Translations under genes and position numbers: made by a program
Part shown: positions 42,179 to 51,309 of the stretch, piece by piece
Layout of the letters: each line of letters starts with the position of its first letter
Numbering within the stretch: the first letter of the stretch is position 1
The notes under the pieces: model-generated
The model's database searches: none
Seen by the model: the letters and a program-made list of their open reading frames with translations, nothing else
Told to the model about the DNA's origin: nothing
Source of the DNA: a virus
Reading direction: 5' to 3' (one strand)
Length of the DNA stretch: 64,000 bases
Virus record (IMG/VR): IMGVR_UViG_3300024324_000009
Location: 107,041 to 171,040 of that record

Positions 42179-42743
42179 CTTTCCATACCTCCGCATCTCT
42201 TCTATCGTGTTTGTGTCTGTATCCTAATTTCCCCATTTTTCTATAATACTCATTAATATTCATTTTTGTGTGTGCAGTTTCAAATCGTATCCATCTTATG
42301 TCATACTTTTCATAGTCTATGCTTTCTAGTATATGCAAATCATAGCCTTCAGTATCTACATATAATCTATCAATAGTTTTGAATCCTGTCATTCCAAATA
42401 ATTGATTTGCTGTACACGCAGGATGTTCTTTAGGATATATATTAAAATCTTCCCAACCCATCTTTTTTAAATGCTCTTTATTAAAACTTGTATGTTGCCC
42501 ATTTTTTTCTACGTCAGAATAATAAAGTTTTACTGTTTTTTGATGTGGGTCTGTGGTAATTGCTCTAGCCAGTATCTTTACTTCAACATCAAAGTGTTCA
42601 TAGACTTTTAAACAGTTGCTAAGTTTATCTATGTTTGGGTCTACACAAGTTAATCTATTAATTTTATTATGATTAGCTTTTACAAATTTAAAACAATCGT
42701 CACAGGTAAAGCAATCGTTGCTACCTATCTGTACTATATTCAT
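42171..42743 (-). CDS. FkbM-family methyltransferase
   Basis: 190 aa. VQIGSNDCFTCD replaces motif I, and the FkbM signature DRLYVDTEGYDLHILES is clear. FkbM enzymes O-methylate sugars or polyketides; together with the adjacent glycosyltransferase it suggests a methylated glycan. Overlaps the ferredoxin gene by 4 bp. Confidence 0.8.
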   Translation of the reverse strand: MNIVQIGSNDCFTCDDCFKFVKANHNKINRLTCVDPNIDKLSNCLKVYEHFDVEVKILARAITTDPHQKTVKLYYSDVEKNGQHTSFNKEHLKKMGWEDFNIYPKEHPACTANQLFGMTGFKTIDRLYVDTEGYDLHILESIDYEKYDIRWIRFETAHTKMNINEYYRKMGKLGYRHKHDRRDAEVWKDE

Positions 42744-43120
42744 TTCTTCTTACCTTTCAAGTCCGCTATGTTCTGTGCTATATCTACTAGCCTATCCCAA
42801 TTTTCATCTATGTATTTTTCTGGCCCACCCATATCAGCCTGTGCTTGTGCTATTTCTTCAGTGGGAACCATTTCAATAGCATCCCAAGGACAAACCTTAA
42901 CATCATATAACTTTCCTTTATTACCCGGAACATGGATACATTGTTCGCAACCTATACAAGTAGATAGATCAATCTCACACCATTGAGTTACTCCCTGTTT
43001 TATCTGGAATATACAATCAACAGGACACACTTCTAAACAAGCCTCGCAGCCCGTACAGTTGTCTGCCTGAATGATTGCTAATTCTTTGGGTATCTTTTTT
43101 CTTACTTTTTTATCTGCCAT
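42740..43120 (-). CDS. 2x[4Fe-4S] ferredoxin
   Basis: 126 aa. First cluster Cys22/25/28/32 (CTGCEACLEVCP), second Cys55/58/61 with Cys77 (CIGCEQC ... VCPWD), with a loop between Cys61 and Cys77 longer than in standard ferredoxins. The N-terminus (KKIPKELAII) and helical tail match planctomycete dicluster ferredoxins. An electron carrier, possibly for the heme-containing protein two genes upstream (inference). TAATG overlap with DUF1501. Confidence 0.85.
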   Translation of the reverse strand: MADKKVRKKIPKELAIIQADNCTGCEACLEVCPVDCIFQIKQGVTQWCEIDLSTCIGCEQCIHVPGNKGKLYDVKVCPWDAIEMVPTEEIAQAQADMGGPEKYIDENWDRLVDIAQNIADLKGKKK

Positions 43121-44421
43121 TAAGCTATAATATCGTGTTGGATATTTCCGAATACGTCTGTTAGTCTAAAGTCTCTACCACTATACCTATAAGTAAGTTT
43201 AGTATGATCTATTCCCATCAGATATAATATAGTAGCATGTAAATCATGTATGTCAAGCCCGTCTACTGCTTTGTGTCCAAAATCATCAGTAGTGCCGTAT
43301 CTCATGCCACCCTTTACGCCACCGCCTGCCATCCAGACAGTGAACCCACCATTATTATGGTCTCTTCCTGTAGCACCAGCCTTGATGCCCGGAGTACGAC
43401 CAAACTCACTACCGAATAAAACTATAGTGTCCTCAAACATGCCAGAATCTTTTAAATCTTGTAGCAACGCACCAATAGGCTGATCAATAGCAGTTCCCTT
43501 ACGCTGAATGTTGCCAGCGATGTCTTGGTGATTGTCCCAACCACCGAATCCGATCTCGACAAATCTCACGCCTGCTTCACTAAATTTCTTCGCTAACAAA
43601 CACTGCTTGCCAAACTTTTCTGTTGTCTTATTATTTATACCATATCTTTCTAGAGTTTCTTGTGACTCTTTTGATATGTCAATAGTTTGTGGAACACTTG
43701 TCTGCATTTTATAAGCCAGTTCATAACTTTCGATCAGGCCTTCCAATCTGCTATTCTCGCCTTTTAATTGCAGATGGTTTAGATCGCTAAGAAAATCTAA
43801 GTTCTCTCTTTGTTCAGCCATTCCTATTGGACTTTTTAAATTAGGTATTGCGTTTGCCATATTACCTGCATTAACTGCTGTGCCTTGATATATTGCAGGA
43901 AGAAATGCACTTCCGTAATTCTCTGGCCCAATACCAGCATCAATCGTTAGAAAACCGGGAAGTTCTTTGTTCTCAGTTCCTAAACCATACAGTAGCCAAC
44001 TACCCATACTGGGACGAGTAAACTGGAAATTGCCTGTGTGTAATAATTGTTTTGCTTGATTATGATTACCAGACTTTGATTTCATTCCATTAATTAAACA
44101 TAGGTCATCGGCATGTTTTCTCAAGTGAGGAAAATTTTCACTAATTTCAATACCACTTTCTCCTGCCGGTGTGAGTGGAACAGCAGGCTTGACAATCTTT
44201 CTGCCTTTGCTTACTGGATCGTCGATACCATCTTTCTCAACCATCAAAGGCTTGTAGTCAAAAGTATCGGTGTGACTCATCCCTCCACCCATATAGCAAA
44301 ATATAATCTTCTTTTTAATTGCTGTAGTTTCTTCTGCAAGTAGGCCTTTCAATGCCAACATGCCAAACCCAGCACTTGCTGTTTGTAATAAGTTTCGTCG
44401 ATTAAAATAGTTATTGTACAT
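43120..44421 (-). CDS. DUF1501 twin-arginine exported protein (alkaline phosphatase/sulfatase superfamily)
   Basis: 433 aa. Tat-type signal NRRNLLQTASAGFGMLAL, then GGMSHTDTFDYKP, GFGGWDNHQDI, LFGSEFGRTP and GATGRDHNNGG, the metal-site motifs of DUF1501. This family is multicopy in Planctomycetes and paired with DUF1549/DUF1553 proteins, as here (11 bp overlap). Presumed periplasmic hydrolase; substrate unknown. Confidence 0.9.
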   Translation of the reverse strand: MYNNYFNRRNLLQTASAGFGMLALKGLLAEETTAIKKKIIFCYMGGGMSHTDTFDYKPLMVEKDGIDDPVSKGRKIVKPAVPLTPAGESGIEISENFPHLRKHADDLCLINGMKSKSGNHNQAKQLLHTGNFQFTRPSMGSWLLYGLGTENKELPGFLTIDAGIGPENYGSAFLPAIYQGTAVNAGNMANAIPNLKSPIGMAEQRENLDFLSDLNHLQLKGENSRLEGLIESYELAYKMQTSVPQTIDISKESQETLERYGINNKTTEKFGKQCLLAKKFSEAGVRFVEIGFGGWDNHQDIAGNIQRKGTAIDQPIGALLQDLKDSGMFEDTIVLFGSEFGRTPGIKAGATGRDHNNGGFTVWMAGGGVKGGMRYGTTDDFGHKAVDGLDIHDLHATILYLMGIDHTKLTYRYSGRDFRLTDVFGNIQHDIIA

Positions 44422-46888
44422 TTCTAAATTCTCCTGTGCATATTAATATTTGGATTAGGTTTGCAAGATTCTTTTCCATAATCTCATTCTTTTTCTTGAT
44501 GTCTACTTTGCTTGTGTAGTCAACAAACTCTTCACCTTCTGGGGTCTTACCAACTCCTAAACCAATCTGTTCTGCTTGCTCTGTATCTTTTAGATAAAAA
44601 TCCATCGCTGCTTCAAATTCAACTTTAGATGGTGGCCTTCCAAGAATCTTTTGCCATATACTATGAAGATTATTATGGTGCAATAGCCTTGGCATGGTTC
44701 TACCCATCCTCATATTATTTTGCCATATCTCTTTTGCCATTTCTTTACACATGGCGATGATCTTTGGATTGTTCATTAAGAATAATGCTTGAGTACTAAC
44801 TGTTGTTACATTTCTTTCTGCTGCCAGCAGGCTATTGTCTGGACGATCAAACATATCAAGTATCTCAATCTTATTATCCCTTAACGATGGAATATAAATT
44901 GATCTAGCTTTAGTTTCCCCAATATATTTTCTTAATTCTTTTCCCGGTGCTTTAATTCCTGTTTGTATCTCACTTATGTTCTTATGCGACCCCTCTAGTT
45001 TGCCTGAGACAAATAACAGAGTGTCCCTAATTTGTTCAGCCTCTAATCTTTTCTCATTCATTCTCCAAACGTAAACATTGTCTGGGTCAATCTCAAAATT
45101 ATCTTTATTGAAGTTACTACTGCGTTTATATGCGTCACTCATAACGATAGTTTTAATTAGTCGCTTGTTTGACAATTTACCAGTAACAAACTTACTTGAA
45201 AGATAGTTCATTAGTTTAAGATTGCTTGGCTCACCACCAAGTATACCAAAATTATCAAAGCTGTCAAGTATACCTTTTCCAAAAAGATGTCGCCATACCC
45301 TGTTCACATGAACTCTGTAAGTCAGAGGATTAGTTTTATGTGCTATCCATTCTGCCAGTTCATAACGTCCACTGGTATTATCAAAGTTGAGAAATGGTCT
45401 GTCACTAAATATTTCAGGCAATCTTCTTGGCACTTCATCACCAAGATTATTAACTTCTCCCCTGATTGCAATTTTAATCTCAGTCATTTTAGTCTTGTCT
45501 TTTACAGACATTATAGGCTCAAGAAATTCTAGATAAGCTAAATCTTTTTCATTAAGTTTAGTCTTGGCCTCATCTAATCTCTTTTGTCTTTTATCTGTCT
45601 CTCTTTTAAGTTGTTCTGGAGTAACTCTTTTGCTCCAAGTTTTAATAGATTCTAATTGTGCTTCTAAGTTCTTGGTCTCACATAAAGCTAACCATCTCTC
45701 AATCTGTCTTTGCTTGTACAGGCTTTCAGTTTCTTTTGTGACTAAAAAATCGTAATCACCAAGATAGCCTGTATTATTATTACCTCTATATAATCCATCA
45801 AGGTTTTGTGTGTTACTAAATAAACCAGCAACACCATAGTAGTCTTCTTGGCTAAATGGATCAAACTTGTGATCATGGCATCTTGCACAACTCAGAGTCA
45901 TGCCAAGAAAACCTCTTGTAACTGCGTCTATTTGGTCGTCGTTGCGGTCTGCTTCAAACTGTCTAGTCTGTGCCTGTATATTTTTTGTACCTATTGTTAA
46001 AAAGCCTGTGGCAATTCTATTAATATTATATTCTTCATAGCTTTTATGTGGTAATAGATCGCCTGCAATTTGCTCTTTTATAAAATCATCGAATGGTTTG
46101 TCATTGTTAAAACTATCAATAACATAATCTCGATACCTCCAAGCATACGGACTAACCAAATTTCTGTCTGAACCAGATGATTCTCCATATCTGGCTACAT
46201 CTAACCAGTGTCTTCCCCATTTTTCTCCAAAGCCTTCGTCATCAAGTAAAGTATCGACTAAATTTTCATAACGATCTTCACTCTTATTCTGCATAAACTG
46301 CCTCATCTGTATTTCACTTGGGGGCAAACCAATAAGATCAAAATATAGTCTACGCATTATAGTATAGTCTTCTGCTAATTCACTAGGCTTTAAACCATGC
46401 TTATCTAAATCTAATTGCAGTATTGCATCTATCTCTGTACCATCGTCATACTTTGCTACAGGAGGACGCTGAACTTTTTTGAATGACCAGAACTGTCTAG
46501 CCTGCCTAAGTTCTATTGCTCTATTCTCATGCTTGTATCGTGGGTCAGGCATTCCCATTTTAATCCATTGTCGGAATAATTCAACAGTCTTTTCATCTAG
46601 TGGTTGATCAGGAGGCATGTCACCAGACTCTACATAGTCAAAAAGAGAACTCTCTTCTGGCTTACCCGGAACCACACTTGGCCCAGAATCACCACCGTTT
46701 AATATACCTTGCCTAGTATCTATGGCAAATCCACCTTTAGTTTTTTCTGAGGCAGATGAATGACATGAATAACATTGGGTTTGTAACACTGGTAAGATAT
46801 TATCATTAAAAAATTTGACACCACTTTTATCTTGACTATAAGCTATACTAGCAGATAGTGCAACAACAATAGCGATAACATATTTCAT
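44411..46888 (-). CDS. PSCyt1/DUF1549/DUF1553 cytochrome c protein
   Basis: 825 aa from the ATG at 46888 (TAATATG after ligase), which places the signal peptide at the N-terminus. Heme site Cys39-x2-Cys42-His43 (CYSCH), then a DUF1549 region with EKWGRHWLDVARYGES and a DUF1553 region with NPLTYRVHVNRVWRHLFG. Such proteins are typical of Planctomycetes and Verrucomicrobia; role thought to be periplasmic redox linked to polymer degradation. Complete in length, no frame damage. Confidence 0.9.
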   Translation of the reverse strand: MKYVIAIVVALSASIAYSQDKSGVKFFNDNILPVLQTQCYSCHSSASEKTKGGFAIDTRQGILNGGDSGPSVVPGKPEESSLFDYVESGDMPPDQPLDEKTVELFRQWIKMGMPDPRYKHENRAIELRQARQFWSFKKVQRPPVAKYDDGTEIDAILQLDLDKHGLKPSELAEDYTIMRRLYFDLIGLPPSEIQMRQFMQNKSEDRYENLVDTLLDDEGFGEKWGRHWLDVARYGESSGSDRNLVSPYAWRYRDYVIDSFNNDKPFDDFIKEQIAGDLLPHKSYEEYNINRIATGFLTIGTKNIQAQTRQFEADRNDDQIDAVTRGFLGMTLSCARCHDHKFDPFSQEDYYGVAGLFSNTQNLDGLYRGNNNTGYLGDYDFLVTKETESLYKQRQIERWLALCETKNLEAQLESIKTWSKRVTPEQLKRETDKRQKRLDEAKTKLNEKDLAYLEFLEPIMSVKDKTKMTEIKIAIRGEVNNLGDEVPRRLPEIFSDRPFLNFDNTSGRYELAEWIAHKTNPLTYRVHVNRVWRHLFGKGILDSFDNFGILGGEPSNLKLMNYLSSKFVTGKLSNKRLIKTIVMSDAYKRSSNFNKDNFEIDPDNVYVWRMNEKRLEAEQIRDTLLFVSGKLEGSHKNISEIQTGIKAPGKELRKYIGETKARSIYIPSLRDNKIEILDMFDRPDNSLLAAERNVTTVSTQALFLMNNPKIIAMCKEMAKEIWQNNMRMGRTMPRLLHHNNLHSIWQKILGRPPSKVEFEAAMDFYLKDTEQAEQIGLGVGKTPEGEEFVDYTSKVDIKKKNEIMEKNLANLIQILICTGEFRNVQ

Positions 46889-46889
46889 A

Positions 46890-48212
46890 TTAAACCTCTC
46901 TTGCTTTGCCATGTAGATGTTTGAAGGTTGGAAATCTTAGGCTTATCCCACCTTCCTGATTTGTAGTCTCCTCAAAATATTGTACCAAAATAACCATGCC
47001 CTTAATTAGGTCAGGATTATTGTAAAACTCCTGTCTTTGATCAATAGTGAATCCACTTCCAACTCGTACATGATGTCCTCTATGGGTAATATACACACAA
47101 CTGAGCATTTCTTCCTCACATTCTGCACCATCCTTGACATATCGAAATGGCCCCATTTCTACGTCATCTACGGTATATTCAGCATCCTGAAAGGTTTTAA
47201 CTTTTAACAGGTCTTTTGACCTTTTACCTTTATATGTCGTGTTCTTACGAAGCATTACGCCTTCCCAGCCGTATTTGTCAGCCTGTTTAGACCAGAACTG
47301 TAAACCTTCATCATCTTTGACAATACTCATTCTTAGGACACTGAGACAAGGACATTCGTTCTTCTCCATAGCCAAGGCTAATTCAGTCATTCTCATTTCC
47401 AGATTACTCTTGCTTGAGCCTTTTTGGAAGTCATTAAAGTCAATCATGTCAAAGATTTTAAATGACGGGTTTTTAATTGTATGGTCTTTCTTGCGAATCT
47501 GTTTCATTACACCTTGAAAATCCTCATTTCCATCATCATCAATCAGACACAACTCACCGTCTAAAACTTTGTTAGTAAGTTGTAGACCCTTAATGCCATC
47601 ATAAACAACACCAAGAGTAGTGATTTCTTTTCCTGTACGGGTATAGAAGTTAATGTCACCAAAAGCGTCAATAATAGCAACACATCTAACACCATCCAAT
47701 TTACGAGAAACATACCAACCCTCTCCCCATTCGTGTTTGTCAGGATTAAACTTATCCGCTAAAGCAACATTAAATTGTCTGATAAGACCGGGAACAGCCT
47801 TGTTGATGAGTTTAGCACCTGTCCTAGTTTTTAAATCTTTATCAAGAATTAGATACACCAGTTCCTCATCATGTGGAAACTTTTTGATATATGTATTGAT
47901 AATTCTAACAGCGTCATGTCCAGTATATCTACCAGTGCGTAAATCACTAAACAGTGATGCTAAACCATATCCGGGTTCACAATCACCAAAGGAGAGGTCA
48001 GGACGTTTCTTCACCTGCTTACTGGTAATATTGTACATACTGTACGGACAGTATGCCATGCTGAGTACGGTCTTTGCAAAGAGTTGATTGCCGTTCTGTT
48101 CCTCAACGCCGCCTGTGTATTCCAGCAAGATGTCCAATTTGTCATTGGTACTGCTGTTGTGTCGTAGTTCCTCGATCATGTCCATAACGTGTAGTGTAGC
48201 TTGTTTAGTCAT
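46890..48212 (-). CDS. ATP-dependent DNA ligase
   Basis: 440 aa. Motif I KLDGVR with nucleophile Lys171, FYTRTGKEI (motif III), VLDGELCLID (motif IV) and EGVMLRKN ... LLKVKTF (motifs IIIa-V), then an OB-fold end. Seals nicks in replicating phage DNA. Promoter at 48255-48282; the planctomycete-type cassette follows on the same message. Confidence 0.9.
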   Translation of the reverse strand: MTKQATLHVMDMIEELRHNSSTNDKLDILLEYTGGVEEQNGNQLFAKTVLSMAYCPYSMYNITSKQVKKRPDLSFGDCEPGYGLASLFSDLRTGRYTGHDAVRIINTYIKKFPHDEELVYLILDKDLKTRTGAKLINKAVPGLIRQFNVALADKFNPDKHEWGEGWYVSRKLDGVRCVAIIDAFGDINFYTRTGKEITTLGVVYDGIKGLQLTNKVLDGELCLIDDDGNEDFQGVMKQIRKKDHTIKNPSFKIFDMIDFNDFQKGSSKSNLEMRMTELALAMEKNECPCLSVLRMSIVKDDEGLQFWSKQADKYGWEGVMLRKNTTYKGKRSKDLLKVKTFQDAEYTVDDVEMGPFRYVKDGAECEEEMLSCVYITHRGHHVRVGSGFTIDQRQEFYNNPDLIKGMVILVQYFEETTNQEGGISLRFPTFKHLHGKAREV

Positions 48213-48254
48213 AATCCATCCTCCAAAATCCTGTGAAATAAGTCGTATGCTACA

Positions 48255-48282
48255 AGTATAACATTAGTTATCGGTTTGTCAA
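48255..48282 (-). promoter_or_regulatory. ligase promoter TTGACA-16-TATACT
   Basis: TTGACA (48282-48277), TATACT (48260-48255), 16-bp spacer; TTTTGGAGGA ribosome site before the start. Confidence 0.8.
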
Positions 48283-48292
48283 GCAGAAAACT

Positions 48293-48514
48293 TTATTCTT
48301 TTATTGCTTCTATCTGAGAACACAGAATTTGTTTTTCTATTTCAGCGGTATGTAGATCAGTTTTAAGATCATCTATATCCTGTTGGGCTATAGTGTTTTT
48401 AACTATATTATTAGCGTTTTCATACTTAGTAATTTTTTGTTCTAAGTTTTTAGATATTATTTTTTGTTGTTGGTATTTTAATTCTAGTATTTTTAATGTA
48501 GTTGATTCATCCAT
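48293..48514 (-). CDS. coiled-coil protein, 73 aa
   Basis: Nearly continuous heptad helix (LEQKITKYENAN, LKTDLHTAEIEKQIL). Overlaps the upstream gene by 8 bp. Function unknown. Confidence 0.5.
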   Translation of the reverse strand: MDESTTLKILELKYQQQKIISKNLEQKITKYENANNIVKNTIAQQDIDDLKTDLHTAEIEKQILCSQIEAIKE

Positions 48515-48719
48515 TGTCAGTAAAGTCTTTCTTTAACTTAGTTAACAAATTAGCACCTGCTGTTGGAAAGAAACAGGGAAATATAGAATGTGTTATTAAT
48601 TTAAATGCAGTGACAAGTACAGACACAGCATGTCCACCAGCAAATATAAAATGCTGAGACCAATTCATTTTATTATCATCCAAATGAGTATTCCACTCAG
48701 TAACCAAATAGTGTAGCAT
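48507..48719 (-). CDS. DUF6356-like small membrane protein
   Basis: 70 aa; ATG at 48719 has GGAGGTATTACT. HFIFAGGHAVSVLVTAFKL then HSIFPCFFPTAG follow the His/Pro pattern of DUF6356 proteins (from memory). One or two membrane helices. Confidence 0.55.
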   Translation of the reverse strand: MLHYLVTEWNTHLDDNKMNWSQHFIFAGGHAVSVLVTAFKLITHSIFPCFFPTAGANLLTKLKKDFTDNG

Positions 48720-48752
48720 AGTAATACCTCCATGCTACTTATTACACCAAAT

Positions 48753-49052
48753 TTAGTCAACTTTTTTATAAAGATGTGCGTTATGATGCTTTCTGTGACA
48801 GTTGCTACACAATACGACACACTTATCTATCTCTTCAATTATTCTTTCAAATTTTGTACCATTCTTTGTTGCCGTATTCATACTAAAAGACTTGGCACTT
48901 TCATCTACATGATGGAAGTCTAAAACTGCCGGATGATCTTCACCACATATAGCACATGGTATTTTATAGGAAGTTATTAAATCCTGAACTTTAGCCTTAC
49001 GTTCATTTGCTCTAGCATGAATTTTCTTCCATTCAAACTGTTGCTCCGACAT
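48753..49052 (-). CDS. HNH endonuclease
   Basis: 99 aa from the ATG at 49052, with TAGGAGA upstream. CAICGEDHPAVLDFHHVD and VVLCSNCHRKHH make a zinc-bound HNH motif. N-terminal basic helix. Isolated between unrelated small genes, it may be a free-standing homing endonuclease. Confidence 0.8.
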   Translation of the reverse strand: MSEQQFEWKKIHARANERKAKVQDLITSYKIPCAICGEDHPAVLDFHHVDESAKSFSMNTATKNGTKFERIIEEIDKCVVLCSNCHRKHHNAHLYKKVD

Positions 49053-49259
49053 GCCGTCTCCTAGTTGTATTAATGGGTGGGGAGGATTTTCGGTATCACC
49101 TCCAACTTTCAGGGCAAGATACGTCAGTATTTCCCTAGTCGCACCACCTTCCAAACATTCAGACATTTGCCCATCATGTAAGGTCAGTGTACCTTGTGGT
49201 CTCTTGCTTGCTCCCACATTTCAGTCACCACCCAGTAGCACAGGAGCGACCCGCACTAC
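49053..49259 (-). other. region upstream of HNH with hairpin and possible extended frame
   Basis: The HNH frame stays open up to a GTG at 49217 (MGASKRPQGTL...), with weak initiation signals. Next to it, AGTAGTGCGGG-TCGCT-CCTGTGCTACT (49260-49234) forms an 11-bp hairpin with wobble pairs at the end of the upstream gene. Either an N-terminal extension or a noncoding flank of a mobile HNH unit; I cannot tell which. Confidence 0.35.
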
Positions 49260-49544
49260 TTATATTGTTTCTAATTCTCTAGTTTCCTTTAAATCTAACC
49301 ATTGTAAGTCGTATACCCCACAGCAAAAGAACATCCAAATATTTAAATGTTGTTTACTCATGTGGTTTTCATCGACAAACTTAAATTCCTTTTCTATATT
49401 AATATGTATCATACTCTCATCATAATGAAAGTAACTAATTTTGTTTTTCCTGCCATCACAAACCCATTTGGTAATTGGATGGTAAATTATTTGTGCCGCT
49501 AAGTATGCTATACCTAAAACGGCACAAACTATAAATCTTTTCAT
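49260..49544 (-). CDS. membrane-anchored hypothetical protein
   Basis: 94 aa with an N-terminal signal/anchor (FIVCAVLGIAYLAAQII), then an acidic and aromatic domain with CC. Overlaps the next gene upstream by 4 bp. Confidence 0.5.
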   Translation of the reverse strand: MKRFIVCAVLGIAYLAAQIIYHPITKWVCDGRKNKISYFHYDESMIHINIEKEFKFVDENHMSKQHLNIWMFFCCGVYDLQWLDLKETRELETI

Positions 49545-49786
49545 TCTTCTTCTGCTGGGTCTGGTGCAGGCAAATCAGTTGGTACAGGTGTGATGCTTAT
49601 GAGACTGCTCAGGTCACAGTTAGCACTTTCTTCCCTGTTAGGAACTGCCTTAGTCGCCAGTATCTCACCAGTAGCCTTGTCAGTTATTGTGCAAAGGTGA
49701 ACACATTGTGTGTATCCATCGTTGCCTACGTTTGCTTCTACTAATTGGTAAGTTATTGATACGTTTGCGTCTCTGTTCTGCATCAT
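49541..49786 (-). CDS. hypothetical protein, 81 aa
   Basis: The start at 49786 is chosen because it has CAGGAGACA and because a TTGACA/TATAAT promoter lies within the longer frame upstream. Beta-rich domain (VSITYQLVEANVG) with a Pro/Glu tail. No family. Confidence 0.6.
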   Translation of the reverse strand: MMQNRDANVSITYQLVEANVGNDGYTQCVHLCTITDKATGEILATKAVPNREESANCDLSSLISITPVPTDLPAPDPAEEE

Positions 49787-49814
49787 TGTCTCCTGTTTGT
49801 TAGTTGTTATATCT

Positions 49815-49842
49815 ATTATACCGGCATCTTCTAAGTTGTCAA
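49815..49842 (-). promoter_or_regulatory. promoter TTGACA-16-TATAAT
   Basis: Perfect hexamers (49842-49837, 49820-49815) with 16-bp spacer; predicted start of transcription about 49808. Confidence 0.8.
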
Positions 49843-49853
49843 GTACACCATTC

Positions 49854-50336
49854 TTAATTTTTGTTTTCAAGTAAATTATACAGGATATTGGTCTGAACCC
49901 CTACATCAATAAAATCTGTGTCATTATAGACAAACCCTGCATCATTGACTACTTCTGTAATTAAATAAAATGATTCAGGAGTAAAGTAAGGGAGATTTGC
50001 CGGATCGTTTACTTCGTTACGAGCCTTAACAATCTCAAGCCTATTATACCCAGTATTATCATCCATGCCGGTGAGCCAATCTCTGGCATCATCTAAATCA
50101 AATGTACCGTCTTGAACATAAGAAGCAAATACCTCATCGTAAATATCTTGACCTGCTAATCCTGCTCTATTTATTTTAATGTTAGTCGGTGCTACTTCTG
50201 GCAATGACTCAGGTAGTTCGGGTAAGACTTGTCCCGGTCTTAGCAAAAGGATTGGTTCAGGATAAACGTGTCCTTCTGGGATAGGAGGCCCGTAAACATC
50301 TGCTGCCAATAGTCTTTTGTTTTCTAATTTTTCCAT
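49854..50336 (-). CDS. protein with planctomycete LExRxLLA-like N-terminal motif
   Basis: 160 aa. Residues 1-16 (EKLENKRLLAADVYG) match the LExRxLLAAD motif found at the N-termini of large exported planctomycete proteins, where it is a suspected sorting signal. The body contains calcium-loop-like Asp-rich segments (DGTFDLDDARDWL, DDNTGYN), in the manner of dockerin-like repeats. Small for that class; possible phage use of a host export route. Confidence 0.6.
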   Translation of the reverse strand: MEKLENKRLLAADVYGPPIPEGHVYPEPILLLRPGQVLPELPESLPEVAPTNIKINRAGLAGQDIYDEVFASYVQDGTFDLDDARDWLTGMDDNTGYNRLEIVKARNEVNDPANLPYFTPESFYLITEVVNDAGFVYNDTDFIDVGVQTNILYNLLENKN

Positions 50337-50416
50337 AATTTGTTTCCAATTTTTATTATAGCTTTAGCTAATAATACGCCACATGCTATTTCTAATATTC
50401 TTATTAAGTCTATCAC
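50324..50416 (-). CDS. membrane peptide, 30 aa, GTG start
   Basis: A GTG at 50416 overlaps the dehydrogenase stop (GTGA). Hydrophobic helix ILEIACGVLLAKAIIKI ending WKN. Overlaps the next gene by 13 bp. Plausible small membrane peptide. Confidence 0.4.
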   Translation of the reverse strand: MIDLIRILEIACGVLLAKAIIKIGNKLWKN

Positions 50417-51309
50417 TTGTCGCTCATCCCACGACCTGCACTTGGCCCAGCAGATGGATCAAATGTCTTTTCATAATCTTCTGTAACTGCTCGACCTATC
50501 TGTGATTCCCAATCTCTGTTGAGTCTCACTTCGTCGTTCTTCTTTATTGTACCATCTAAAACTGGCGTGTCAACTCCTAATTCATTTGCTACATACTTTA
50601 GTGCCGCAATATCTTTAGGAAAGCAATGACCACCATAACCGAAATCACCGTCAGGGCCGGGAACAGTCCAGTGGGAGTTACCCAGACGTTTATCATATTT
50701 TGCATATTCAACCACCTTATCATAGTCAATATCTAATTGTTTGCATATTTGATTTAGTTCATTAGCAAAAGATACCTTGGTTGCTAAAAAACAATTAGTA
50801 GCATACTTAACCATCTCTGCTACTCTTGCCCTAGTTTTAATTACAGTGGCTTCAGGGAATGCTTTATTAAATACAGTAATTACTGCACTAACATCTTTAT
50901 CATTTACTCCTAATACAACTCTTGTTTGATTCTTATAATCTGCTACAGCATTAGCCTCAGTTAAAAACTCAGGATTAAATATAATGTTTAGGTTGGTAAA
51001 CTTAGCAGCAAATCTATCTGTGGTTCCCGGTGGAATAGTAGACTTAATTAATACTGGTATTGGTTTATCGTAAGCATTAATTAGTTCTAATGTATTTTCT
51101 AAGTTTGTTGTGTCACATTCGCCTGATGTTTTCATGGGCGTAGGCAGACATACAAAAAGCATATCCGAATGATGAACAAGATTAGGCATACTAAGTGTAC
51201 ACTTACTAGCCACTAAATCAAATGTGTGTACTTTATAATAATCTTTAAAACCTTCCTTGACGCTGTTGCCGACAAAACCTTGTCCTATTATACCTATTGT
51301 TTCAATCAT
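50413..51309 (-). CDS. UDP-glucose/GDP-mannose 6-dehydrogenase family, truncated
   Basis: 298 aa. Rossmann GIIGQGFVG, then VCLPTPM, IKSTIPPGTT, FNPEFLTEANA and the catalytic Cys229 in GYGGHCFPKD. The C-terminal substrate domain present in the 400-450 aa family is absent; a short low-complexity tail (DPSAGPSAGRGMSDK) replaces it. Would oxidise a UDP-sugar to the uronate if the missing domain is dispensable; activity is uncertain. Confidence 0.85.
   Translation of the reverse strand: MIETIGIIGQGFVGNSVKEGFKDYYKVHTFDLVASKCTLSMPNLVHHSDMLFVCLPTPMKTSGECDTTNLENTLELINAYDKPIPVLIKSTIPPGTTDRFAAKFTNLNIIFNPEFLTEANAVADYKNQTRVVLGVNDKDVSAVITVFNKAFPEATVIKTRARVAEMVKYATNCFLATKVSFANELNQICKQLDIDYDKVVEYAKYDKRLGNSHWTVPGPDGDFGYGGHCFPKDIAALKYVANELGVDTPVLDGTIKKNDEVRLNRDWESQIGRAVTEDYEKTFDPSAGPSAGRGMSDK

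Noticed and set aside
49053-49217. Group I intron around the HNH gene
   Set aside because: Some short motifs looked suggestive, but no P3/P7 core or split host gene could be found.
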